Assembly: GCA_016297675.1 (NCBI GenBank)
Contig: JAEDGE010000030.1
Coordinates: forward strand, 1-16,922
Reading direction: 5' to 3'
Source of the DNA: Oscillospiraceae bacterium
GTDB taxonomy: Bacteria > Bacillota > Clostridia > Oscillospirales > Ruminococcaceae
DNA length: 16,922 nucleotides
The notes below the pieces were generated by a model, which saw only the letters and a program-made list of their open reading frames with translations, searched no databases and was not told where the DNA came from. Below, one piece after another: positions 6,713-14,019 of this stretch. Made by a program: the position numbers and the translations under genes. Within the stretch, counting starts at the first letter, position 1. The number at the start of each line of letters is the position of its first letter.

Positions 6713-7717
6713 ATGGAACATATCACGATTTTGGGTTCAGGTGGATTCGGATTGAGTCTGGCGTTGTCCGCTTATCGCAGCGGACATGCGGTAAAGGTTT
6801 GGTCGAAGTTTCCGGAAGAACTGGAAGCCATTCGGCGGGATGGCGAGCATAAACAGAAGCTGCCGGATGTGCCGATTCCGCAGGAAATTTCACTGGTTGC
6901 CGACTTGGAAACTGCCATTGCAGATGCAAATCTTGTGATTTTTGGGCTTCCGTCTTCTTTTCTGCGAGCCACTGCAAAGTTAGCGGCTCCTTATCTCCAT
7001 GCACCGATGGTGGTGGTGAATACTGGAAAGGGCTTAGAGGCAGGCACCAATCATACGATGAGCCAGATTTTACAGGAAGAACTGCCGCATTTGCCGATTG
7101 TCACGATCACAGGGCCATCTCATGCGGAAGAAGTGGCACGCAACGTGCCAACCACGATTGTTGCAGCCTCGACAGAGGAACAAGCGGCAAAATATGTACA
7201 GGAAACAATGGGCAGTGAAACGCTGCGGCTATATCGCAGTGCAGACATCATTGGCTGTGAAATCGGCGGTGCTCTGAAAAATATCATTGCCCTGAGTGCT
7301 GGTATTTGTGATGGACTGGGCTGCGGAGATAATACGAAAGCGGCTCTGATGACACGAGGAATGCACGAAATTACAAAGCTTGGTGTGGCAATGGGCGGTA
7401 AACGGGAGACCTTTGCAGGATTGTCCGGTATGGGCGATTTGATTGTCACTTGTTGTAGTATGCACAGCCGCAACCGCAGAGCTGGCATTCTCATTGGGGA
7501 AGGCGTTTCTCCGGAAGAAGCCGTGCAATTAGTGGGGACGGTGGAAGGCTATTATTGCTGTGAGGTGGCATATGAACTGGCACAGAAACTTGGCGTTTCC
7601 ATGCCGATTACAGAGCAGCTTTATCAGGTGCTGTTTCATGGCGGAGATCCCAAGGATGCGGTTTATGCATTGATGTGCCGTCCACAGCGGTCAGAATGGG
7701 TAGAACAGGAGATTTGA
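6713..7717 (+). CDS. gpsA: NAD(P)H-dependent glycerol-3-phosphate dehydrogenase
   Basis: A 334-residue cytoplasmic enzyme that reduces dihydroxyacetone phosphate to sn-glycerol-3-phosphate for phospholipid synthesis. The start at 6713 has AAGGGAG at 7 bases; an ATG at 6695 that overlaps the plsY stop is less likely. Motifs: an N-terminal dinucleotide-binding loop ILGSGGFGLSLA (the usual form is GAGSWGTALA, so the Trp is replaced), VVNTGKGLE, ITGPSHAEEVA, and the catalytic region EIGGALKNIIALSAGICDGLGCGDNTKAAL with the conserved lysine, followed by GMGDLIVTC. It supplies PlsY with its acceptor, matching the gene order. Confidence 0.96.
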   Translation: MEHITILGSGGFGLSLALSAYRSGHAVKVWSKFPEELEAIRRDGEHKQKLPDVPIPQEISLVADLETAIADANLVIFGLPSSFLRATAKLAAPYLHAPMVVVNTGKGLEAGTNHTMSQILQEELPHLPIVTITGPSHAEEVARNVPTTIVAASTEEQAAKYVQETMGSETLRLYRSADIIGCEIGGALKNIIALSAGICDGLGCGDNTKAALMTRGMHEITKLGVAMGGKRETFAGLSGMGDLIVTCCSMHSRNRRAGILIGEGVSPEEAVQLVGTVEGYYCCEVAYELAQKLGVSMPITEQLYQVLFHGGDPKDAVYALMCRPQRSEWVEQEI

Positions 7718-7828
7718 ATGGCAGACAGTGGGCAAATCCTTTTTGTACCATTCTTGGGAATGATACGAAAAGAAAGGAGTATGCGGAATGCTGGATTATC
7801 GAATCCATACGTTTCTATCCTTATGTGA
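7718..7828 (+). CDS. Possible 36-residue small ORF between gpsA and the LysR gene
   Basis: An ATG directly follows the gpsA stop and has AGGAG (7707-7711) at 6 bases. The frame runs 36 codons to a TGA at 7826-7828 and overlaps the first 41 bases of the LysR gene. The predicted peptide (MADSGQILFVPFLGMIRKER...) resembles nothing I recognise. It may be a coupling or leader peptide that carries ribosomes toward the regulator start, or chance. Confidence 0.2.
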   Translation: MADSGQILFVPFLGMIRKERSMRNAGLSNPYVSILM

Positions 7829-8720
7829 GACAAGAAGCTATACCAAGACTGCCCAGATTCTGCACATTTCACAACCGTCCGTTACACAGCATATCAAGGC
7901 ATTGGAGCGGTATTATAATTGCCGGCTGTTTCAGCACGAGGGCAGAAATTTAGAACTCACCGAGGAAGGCAAGTACCTTTACCAAAAAGAAATCAATATT
8001 CTGACCAACGAAAAGGAAATTGAAACACATATAGAACAAATGCGAAAGGGAACCCACTTGCGGATTGGCATGACGCCTTCTGTTTGTGAGTCGTTCGTGC
8101 CGAAAAATATTGCCGTTTATGTACAGCAGCATCCATCCACGCATTTTCAATTTGTGATAGAGGATATGAAGCAACTCCGGGAATATCTGGCAAATGGAAC
8201 GCTGGACGTGGTATTTTCTGAAGATTTTTTCCTGAATGCTTCCATCTTTGAACGGCATATTTATCATCAGGAGCAGCTGATATTGGTATCCGATCCGGAT
8301 ACCGCTGCGAATCTGTATGGAAAGCCAGTCACTTCTATTTTAAAGGAAACGCTATTGATTCCGCCGGAAAATTCCGGCTTACGGGAGATCATTATGCACT
8401 GGCTGAATGCCCGCAGCATTGCCCTGAATGATTTTCATAAAGTGATTGAGGTCAACAGCATGACGATGGTACGGGAGATGTTGGCACAAAAGGTGGGGGT
8501 ATCTATCTTATTTGAGTCTACCGTGCAGCAGGATGTACAAAGTCGTCGTTTGCAGCGATTGCATATGGATGATTTCTTTCTTTGGGGAAAGTTTCAGTTT
8601 GTGTACTTGAAGGAGAGTCTATCGAAGGAAATTTACCTGCGATTTCTGCATGAATTTCAAAATATTGCAATGGAGCAGGGACATACACCGGCTGTGCCGA
8701 CTTCTTTTCCAGTGCGATAA
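7788..8720 (+). CDS. LysR-family transcriptional regulator
   Basis: A 310-residue protein of normal LysR length. Residues 1-60 form the winged helix-turn-helix, with the signature TKTAQILHISQPSVTQHIKALE. The remainder is the periplasmic-binding-protein-like effector domain, beginning with LRIGMTPSVCESFVP. Such proteins bind as tetramers to a T-N11-A site and respond to a small co-inducer, which cannot be named here. AAAGGAG lies 8 bases before the ATG at 7788. LysR genes usually sit divergent to their target; this one instead lies in line behind gpsA, so its target is not obvious. It is followed by a strong terminator. Confidence 0.93.
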   Translation: MLDYRIHTFLSLCETRSYTKTAQILHISQPSVTQHIKALERYYNCRLFQHEGRNLELTEEGKYLYQKEINILTNEKEIETHIEQMRKGTHLRIGMTPSVCESFVPKNIAVYVQQHPSTHFQFVIEDMKQLREYLANGTLDVVFSEDFFLNASIFERHIYHQEQLILVSDPDTAANLYGKPVTSILKETLLIPPENSGLREIIMHWLNARSIALNDFHKVIEVNSMTMVREMLAQKVGVSILFESTVQQDVQSRRLQRLHMDDFFLWGKFQFVYLKESLSKEIYLRFLHEFQNIAMEQGHTPAVPTSFPVR

Positions 8721-8837
8721 ATCCAAACTAATGTGCGTTTAAGGAACCAGTTTTACCCGCCGGACAGCAGACACAGGCAGACAGCGAAGCGATTCTGCCG
8801 GACGGTTAATGCATTTTTATCAAATTCACGTTAACTT

Positions 8838-8873
8838 AAAACGGCTTGCAGGGGGTGTACTGCAAGCCGTTTT
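8838..8873. terminator. Bidirectional terminator between the convergent lysR-type gene and ychF
   Basis: A 14-bp perfect stem (8838-8851 with 8860-8873) with an 8-base loop starts with AAAA and ends with TTTT, so it can stop transcription from both sides. The preceding stretch 8721-8837 shows nothing else I can support. Confidence 0.9.
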
Positions 8874-8894
8874 GCCAATGATTGATAGAGATTA

Positions 8895-9992
8895 TTATAC
8901 ATTAAAGCGGAACAGAACAATATCGCCGTCCTGCATCACATAGTCCTTGCCCTCCAGCCGGACAACGCCTTTTTCCTTTGCGGTTGCCATCGAGCCGCCG
9001 CAAGCCATGAAGTCTTCAAAAGAAACGACCTCTGCACGGATAAACCCTTTTTCAAAGTCTGTATGAATTTTTCCGGCTGCCTGCGGTGCTTTGGTTCCCT
9101 TGCGGATGGTCCACGCACGCACTTCCGGCTTTCCGGCGGTCAGATAGGAAATCAGTCCGAGCAGACTGTATCCCTCCCGAATGATTCGGTTCAAACCGGA
9201 TTCCTCCAGTCCCATTTCCGACAGGAACAATTCTTTTTCCTCGTCCTCCAAGTCGGAGATTTCTGCTTCGATTTTTGCACAGATTGGCAACACCGCAGCG
9301 TGTTCCTCTGCTGCAATTTTGCAGACCGTTTGATAATGCGGATGGGCAGCCAAATCTCCGGAAAAGTCCTTTTCACAGAGATTGGCAGCATAGATGACCG
9401 GCTTTGCAGAGAGCAGCGGTGTTTCTTTCAGCCATTCCTGTTCTTCCTCTGTCATCTCGTAGGCTCTGGCAGACTTGCCTTCTTCGAGGTGTGCTTTCAG
9501 TTGTTCCAAAAAGTCCAATTGGCTCTGTAATTTTTTGTCGCCCTTGAGAGCCTTTTTCACCCGATCAATCCGGCGAGTCAGCATATCCAAATCGGCAAAA
9601 ATCAATTCCAGATTGATGGTTTCGATATCTCTTGCCGGATTGATGCTGCCGTCTACATGTACGATATTGACATCTTCAAAGCAGCGGACAACATGCACAA
9701 TGGCATCCACTTCCCGGATATCCCCGAGGAATTTGTTTCCAAGTCCTTCGCCTTTGGAGGCACCCTTTACGAGTCCGGCAATGTCTACAAACTCCAGCGT
9801 TGCCGGTGTGAATTTATCCGGTTCATAGATTTTTGCGAGAGCATCCAGACGGCTGTCTGGTACAGAAACAATGCCGACATTTTTTTCAATGGTGCAAAAC
9901 GGATAATTTGCCGATTCCGCACCAGCATTGGTGAGTGCATTGAATAACGTACTTTTCCCGACATTGGGAAGTCCGACCATACCTAATTTCAT
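8895..9992 (-). CDS. ychF: YchF (OLA1-type) ribosome-associated ATPase
   Basis: A 365-residue Obg-family protein, highly conserved in length. The G domain has GLPNVGKS (7-14), the diagnostic NYPF (29-32) and DIAGLVKGA (70-78), where Leu replaces the catalytic residue of classical GTPases. The specificity motif is NLCE (204-207) instead of NKxD, in line with the known preference of YchF for ATP. A coiled-coil insert covers roughly 130-195. The C-terminal TGS domain has AWTIRKGTKAPQAAGKIHTDFEKGFIRAEV. The protein binds ribosomes and is linked to stress responses, though its exact role is unsettled. It is transcribed leftward from its own promoter. AAAGGAA lies 12 bases from the ATG, which is rather far. 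Confidence 0.97.
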   Translation of the reverse strand: MKLGMVGLPNVGKSTLFNALTNAGAESANYPFCTIEKNVGIVSVPDSRLDALAKIYEPDKFTPATLEFVDIAGLVKGASKGEGLGNKFLGDIREVDAIVHVVRCFEDVNIVHVDGSINPARDIETINLELIFADLDMLTRRIDRVKKALKGDKKLQSQLDFLEQLKAHLEEGKSARAYEMTEEEQEWLKETPLLSAKPVIYAANLCEKDFSGDLAAHPHYQTVCKIAAEEHAAVLPICAKIEAEISDLEDEEKELFLSEMGLEESGLNRIIREGYSLLGLISYLTAGKPEVRAWTIRKGTKAPQAAGKIHTDFEKGFIRAEVVSFEDFMACGGSMATAKEKGVVRLEGKDYVMQDGDIVLFRFNV

Positions 9993-10075
9993 AACGATTC
10001 CACGTTCCTTTGTGATTAAAATTTCCTGCCAAGCGAGCCGCTGTTGTGCAGCAGCGTTGCAGCATACATAATATT

Positions 10076-10104
10076 ATTATACAATATCCGGTTGGCAATG
10101 TCAA
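10076..10104 (-). promoter_or_regulatory. Promoter of ychF
   Basis: Read on the minus strand, TTGACA (10104-10099) and TATAAT (10081-10076) are separated by exactly 17 bases, a full consensus match at both hexamers. The predicted leader to the ychF ATG is about 76 bases. Confidence 0.88.
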
Positions 10105-10163
10105 CTGTTGCGGTTGCGTTGTTCAAAAATGAATTTGAACAGTAAATTTGAACATGATTTTAT

Positions 10164-11804
10164 TTAGTAAACCCGAAAGCAAAGCCCCTCTTTCAATCGG
10201 TTTGCCGTTTTTTCCAACAGCAGCAGCACAATCCCATACATCAGCACTGCACCGCCGACACTGCTCAGCAGCATGACGGGAAGCGGAAGCGTTTGCGTCA
10301 GATTCCGGCAAAGGCAGGCAGTCACCAGACTCATAGCAGAGGCATAGCCCAGCGGAAGCAGCGGTTTCAACCAGTGGAGCGGCTGCCCTAAAATGCGTTG
10401 CAGCCCATGCAATGTCATACCAAATAATAAAGCGTAGCAAAGACTGGTTGCCATACCGGCACCGATCAGAGAACAGGATGGAATTTGCAGGAAAATTACA
10501 TTCCCAATCAATTTGACTGCCACGCATGGCAACATATATTTTACTGGTAAATCTGCTCGCCCAATGCCTTGCAAAATACTGAACAGCGGCATGGTCAGAC
10601 AAAGGAAGAACATCCCCGGCAGCAATGCCCGCAACGATTCTGCTGCAATTGCACAGGCAGTTTCCTGTCCGTTATAGAGCAGTTGCATCACAGGTTCTGC
10701 CAAAAGGAATAGTCCGCCAGCAGACGGCAGAGCCAGCAGCGTTGTGATAAATAAAACGGATTGCAGTTGTTTTACGACTGCATTTGTTTGTTGTTTTGCC
10801 CATGCCTGTGCCGCACAGGGCAGCACCGACTTTCCAAACATATTTGTAACAGATGGTACTAAGTTGAAAACCGTCAAAGCCATGCCGGAAAATGCACCGT
10901 AGACCAGAGCCGGGAAATCCGTATCTGCTGCAATGTCCCCGAATTTTTGCAGCAGAGCATTCAATTTTGTCTGTTGCAGTCTATCAAAATAATGCATCAT
11001 CGTGCACAGGTCAATCAGCGAAGTCAGATTGGTGACAAAGGAACCCAGTGCCACCGGCAGCATAACCCGAAACAGTTCCCGAATGAGTTTCCCTGTGCGG
11101 AGCGGAACGGCTTGCTTGCTGCTTTTTGGCAGCCCGTCCCCGAAGAGATTGCGAATCAAAAAATAAAGTCCGCCGCAGAGTGTGGAGAGTGTGACACCCA
11201 GTACAGCTGCGGCTGCGGCAATCGGTAAAATCGGCGTGCCTGCCGGAAAAAAGGCGAGCACTTGGGATGCATGGGTAAAGACATAATGGCTCAGCAGCAG
11301 ACCGCAGACCACTTTTGCAATGGATTCTACTGCCTGTGAAACGGCTGTGGGGTACATATTGCAAAGTCCTTCGTAATAGCCCCGTTCTACTGCCGTCAGA
11401 CAGCCGAAAAAAGCTGCTGGTGCCATCATCTGAACGGCATAAACTGCCAGTGGATCAGAAGCAGTATGGCAGGCGAAAGGTTCTGCCAACAGCCAAATGC
11501 CAATGCTCAGCAGCAGTCCGATGCAGAAAAAGACCAGCCGTGCCGTGCGGCGGATTTTCCGGACATTGTGATATCGGCATGCCCCGTGTTCTTTTGCAAC
11601 GAGAGAGGCAACGGCAGTGGAAAGTCCCGTAATCGAGAGGGCATAGACCGGCAAAAACAGCCCATAGGCACAGCCGAAATAGCCCATGCCAACGCCGCCG
11701 AGCTGATAGGTAAGGGGAATTTTAAAGAGTGCTCCCAGCCCTTTTGTGACAATGGCAGAGAGGAGCAGAATCACCGAGCCTTTTAAAAAATTCTGTGTTT
11801 TCAA
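10164..11804 (-). CDS. SpoVB/MurJ-like polysaccharide flippase (MOP/MATE superfamily), TTG start
   Basis: A 546-residue multi-pass membrane protein of the SpoVB/polysaccharide-transport family. Relatives flip lipid-linked precursors such as lipid II across the membrane, and SpoVB is needed for spore cortex in Bacillus. The N-terminus (KGSVILLLSAIVTKGLGALFKIPLTYQLG) is the typical first helix, with GMGYFGCAYGLFLPVYALSITGLSTAVASLVAKE after it; hydrophobic segments recur to the end, enough for about 14 helices. The start codon is TTG at 11804-11802, fixed by AAGGAG (11816-11811) 6 bases upstream; no ATG is suitably placed. The structured repeat begins just 14 bases beyond the start and would form part of a longer leader. 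It may serve sporulation or ordinary wall synthesis; the sequence does not decide. Confidence 0.9.
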   Translation of the reverse strand: MKTQNFLKGSVILLLSAIVTKGLGALFKIPLTYQLGGVGMGYFGCAYGLFLPVYALSITGLSTAVASLVAKEHGACRYHNVRKIRRTARLVFFCIGLLLSIGIWLLAEPFACHTASDPLAVYAVQMMAPAAFFGCLTAVERGYYEGLCNMYPTAVSQAVESIAKVVCGLLLSHYVFTHASQVLAFFPAGTPILPIAAAAAVLGVTLSTLCGGLYFLIRNLFGDGLPKSSKQAVPLRTGKLIRELFRVMLPVALGSFVTNLTSLIDLCTMMHYFDRLQQTKLNALLQKFGDIAADTDFPALVYGAFSGMALTVFNLVPSVTNMFGKSVLPCAAQAWAKQQTNAVVKQLQSVLFITTLLALPSAGGLFLLAEPVMQLLYNGQETACAIAAESLRALLPGMFFLCLTMPLFSILQGIGRADLPVKYMLPCVAVKLIGNVIFLQIPSCSLIGAGMATSLCYALLFGMTLHGLQRILGQPLHWLKPLLPLGYASAMSLVTACLCRNLTQTLPLPVMLLSSVGGAVLMYGIVLLLLEKTANRLKEGLCFRVY

Positions 11805-11817
11805 AATATGCTCCTTT

Positions 11818-11990
11818 TATACTAGGCTCTATTGCAAAATCTACAATTTTGCAATACCGGCAATGCATTGCCGGTGGTGGCTTTGCCACCAAGAGCCGCC
11901 GTTCATACTGTCCTCGCAAAGCCGATGGCTTTGCAGCCGCTTTTAGCGGCACTGCAAACAACGGTGTTGTTTGCAATAGAGGACAGTATA
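11818..11990. mobile_element. Complete MITE-like structured repeat (copy 2), two tandem three-hairpin units
   Basis: The ends are imperfect inverted repeats: the left end and the reverse complement of the right end both read TATACTNNNCTCTATTGC followed by AAA (18 of 21 identical). If a TA target duplication is assumed (11818-11819 and 11989-11990), the element is 169 bp. Unit A (11825-11897) closes GGCTCT with AGAGCC around three abutting hairpins: 11831-11855 (10-bp arms), 11856-11875 (perfect palindrome) and 11876-11890 (6-bp arms). Unit B (11905-11989) closes an 11-bp stem, ATACTGTCCTC with GAGGACAGTAT, around hairpins 11916-11934, 11936-11950 and 11954-11974. It encodes no protein. A TA duplication and such ends would suit IS630/Tc1-mariner mobilisation, but that is inference. 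Confidence 0.8.
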
Positions 11991-12106
11991 TCATAAAAAT
12001 GACGTGTGTGTTCTTTTGGCTTCCCATTTCTATGGAATGCGTTTTGGAATTTGCAAAAGGATTTTTTCCCATTTGATAAAATTTGTGAGTCTGCTTAAAA
12101 ATTATG
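11991..12106. other. Divergent intergenic DNA between the repeat and the aminotransferase promoter
   Basis: This stretch lies between the leftward flippase gene and the rightward aminotransferase gene. A weak minus-strand promoter candidate is TTGCAA (12056-12051) with TAGAAA (12032-12027), 18 bases apart. If it is real, the flippase mRNA would carry the whole repeat in its leader. No coding sequence is evident. Confidence 0.25.
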
Positions 12107-12135
12107 TTGCAGAATCGGAAAATATGTGCTATAAT
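12107..12135 (+). promoter_or_regulatory. Promoter of the aminotransferase gene
   Basis: TTGCAG (12107-12112) and TATAAT (12130-12135) have a 17-base spacer, giving a leader of about 70 bases to the ATG at 12211. Confidence 0.78.
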
Positions 12136-12210
12136 AATAAAACAGCAGAAATTGCACGCTCTGTGCAGTGAACTGCGGTTGATTTTTTTCAGGAGAAAGG
12201 ATGACTTTCT

Positions 12211-13404
12211 ATGCAATTTCAATTCTCAGATGATGTAGTAAAACTACAGCCTTCTGTGATTCGGGAAATTTTAAAATTTACCAGTATGCCGGATGTGATT
12301 TCCTTCGCTGCCGGAAATCCGGCACCGGAAGCCTTTCCAACGGAACTGGTTGCAGAGATTTCTGCCAGACTTCTGCGGGAAAATCCGGTGCTTGCCATGC
12401 AGTACAGCATTACAGAAGGCTATCCGGAACTGCGGGAACAGCTGAAGCAGTGGATGACGGAAAAACATTGCTTTTCCCCAGAATCGGATGATTTAATTAT
12501 CACCTCCGGTGCCCAGCAGGCAAATGAACTTTCCTGTAAAGTATTGCTGAATGCCGGTGATACGTTGATTTGTGAATCCCCCAGCTTTATCGGTTCCTTG
12601 AATGCATTCCGTTCCTATGGTGTCAATCTGGCATCGGTTCCATTGGAAGAGGATGGGATGGATTTGGCAGCACTGGAACACACGCTGCAAACAGAACCCA
12701 ACTGTAAGTTGATCTATGTGATTCCGAATTTTCAGAATCCGACTGGACGGGTGATGTCACTGGAAAAGCGGAAGGGGTTGTATGCACTGGCGTGTCAGTA
12801 TAATGTGGCGATTCTGGAGGATGATCCTTATGGAGAACTGCGGATTGCAGGAGAATCCTTGCCCAGCATCAAGAGCATGGATACAGAGGGCAGAGTTTTG
12901 TACTCTGGTACCTTTTCCAAAATTCTGGCACCTGGTTTCCGAGTTGGTTACCTGAGTGCACCGAAGGAATTGGTACAGAAGGTGATCGTCTGCAAGCAGG
13001 TTTCTGATGTACATACAAATATCTGGGCACAGGTCATCTGTTCAGAGTTCCTGAAGCATGTGGATATGCAGGAACATTTAGAAGGGCTGCGGAACGTCTA
13101 TCGGCATAAATGCACTTTGATGGCAGACACGATGGAAGCTTGCTTCTCGAAGCAGGTAGCATGGAAAAAACCGGAAGGCGGTTTGTTTATTTGGTGTACC
13201 TTGCCGTCTGACTGCGATATGCTGGCATTCTGTAAGAAAGCTGTGGAAGAGTATAAGATTGCAGTGGTACCGGGAAATGCATTCCTGGTTGATGAAGCAG
13301 AACCGACGACTTCTTTCCGTCTGAATTTCTCCACACCAACGGACGAACAAATTGTCACCGGTATTACGATTCTTGGTCGGATGACAAAGGAAATGTTCTC
13401 ATAA
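12211..13404 (+). CDS. PLP-dependent aminotransferase, class I/II (LysN/MocR-catalytic-domain type)
   Basis: A 397-residue fold-type I aminotransferase. Seen: AAGNPAPEAFP (33-43), QYSITEGYPELREQL (64-78), ITSGAQQANEL (97-107), the PLP-contacting PNFQNPTGR (172-180), LEDDPYGEL (202-210) and the Schiff-base lysine K237 within SGTFSKILAPGFRVGY. It resembles 2-aminoadipate/aromatic/branched-chain aminotransferases and the catalytic half of MocR regulators, but there is no N-terminal GntR helix-turn-helix, so it is an enzyme rather than a regulator. The amino donor and acceptor cannot be told from sequence. A GAAAGG (12195-12200) lies 10 bases before the ATG. It has its own promoter and leads a plus-strand run. 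Confidence 0.92.
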   Translation: MQFQFSDDVVKLQPSVIREILKFTSMPDVISFAAGNPAPEAFPTELVAEISARLLRENPVLAMQYSITEGYPELREQLKQWMTEKHCFSPESDDLIITSGAQQANELSCKVLLNAGDTLICESPSFIGSLNAFRSYGVNLASVPLEEDGMDLAALEHTLQTEPNCKLIYVIPNFQNPTGRVMSLEKRKGLYALACQYNVAILEDDPYGELRIAGESLPSIKSMDTEGRVLYSGTFSKILAPGFRVGYLSAPKELVQKVIVCKQVSDVHTNIWAQVICSEFLKHVDMQEHLEGLRNVYRHKCTLMADTMEACFSKQVAWKKPEGGLFIWCTLPSDCDMLAFCKKAVEEYKIAVVPGNAFLVDEAEPTTSFRLNFSTPTDEQIVTGITILGRMTKEMFS

Positions 13405-13456
13405 AAATTAAAAAAATAACGTATATTAGACGTATTTTAGAAAGGAATTTTGAACA

Positions 13457-13981
13457 ATGGCAACAGGAAATCACTCACCGCTCGACCGCTATATGGTCAC
13501 AGAAAAATACATTGTAACAAGAGGCACGGCACTGCATTTTCCACCGAAGATTTTCGGAAAACTGGTACAGAACAATGATACGATCTATGGGGTTGTTGTG
13601 GATATGCCGATGAGCCCGACGCTGCTTTGCACACTGGTGATGTACATCAACGGGGCAGCAAACCTGTATTTCAACAATGGTTCGGAGTATATTGGAGCAG
13701 CACAGCGGTATCAGACCGTTGCACAGCCGTCACGGATTGCGGTTGCAAATGCATCAAGAATTCTGGAAGAAGCAACTAAGACAAAGGCAACGGATTTGCC
13801 GAATGCACAGCACCATTTTATTTATCTGATTACGAAAAATGGCATTTACAAGAAGGATTTGCTTCTTGCAAACCTGCCGAAGGAATCCAAGGAGATGCAG
13901 ACCTTCTTCTATCTGTACCAGCAGGTAATGGGGGCTCTGCGGAATGCACAGGTGAAGGATCGTTCACAGGCTGGCAAATAA
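13457..13981 (+). CDS. Conserved-looking hypothetical protein (174 aa)
   Basis: I do not recognise this protein. AAAGGAA (13441-13447) lies 9 bases before the ATG. It appears soluble, with no signal peptide or membrane helix. The first half is rich in beta-type segments (YIVTRGTALHFPP, TIYGVVVDMPM, TLLCTLVMYINGAANLYFNNGSEYIG). The second half is helical and charged (ANASRILEEATKTKATDL; EMQTFFYLYQQVMGAL), ending in a basic tail. There is no catalytic motif, no cysteine pairs and no P-loop. It starts 52 bases after the aminotransferase with no terminator between, and stops 38 bases before trpS, so cotranscription with both is likely. Base composition and ribosome binding site match its neighbours, so there is no sign of recent transfer. 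Confidence 0.8.
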   Translation: MATGNHSPLDRYMVTEKYIVTRGTALHFPPKIFGKLVQNNDTIYGVVVDMPMSPTLLCTLVMYINGAANLYFNNGSEYIGAAQRYQTVAQPSRIAVANASRILEEATKTKATDLPNAQHHFIYLITKNGIYKKDLLLANLPKESKEMQTFFYLYQQVMGALRNAQVKDRSQAGK

Positions 13982-14019
13982 GGCAATCTGCAACTTGAGG
14001 AAAAGGGAGAAAAAGAAAA

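Noticed and set aside
11818..11990. A tRNA or tRNA-like gene, because of the cloverleaf shape
   Set aside because: The loops are mostly only 3 bases, arm lengths do not match tRNA, and there is no T-arm sequence or anticodon loop of seven bases.
11818..11990. A CRISPR array
   Set aside because: The palindromes differ in sequence from one another and there are no regular repeats with unique spacers; no cas gene is present.
11722..12222. Open frames crossing the structured repeat
   Set aside because: They arise from reading through palindromes; no ribosome site or protein motif supports them.
13982..14019. A T-box leader for trpS
   Set aside because: Only 38 bases separate trpS from the previous gene, and neither that gap nor the 52-base gap before it can hold a T-box.
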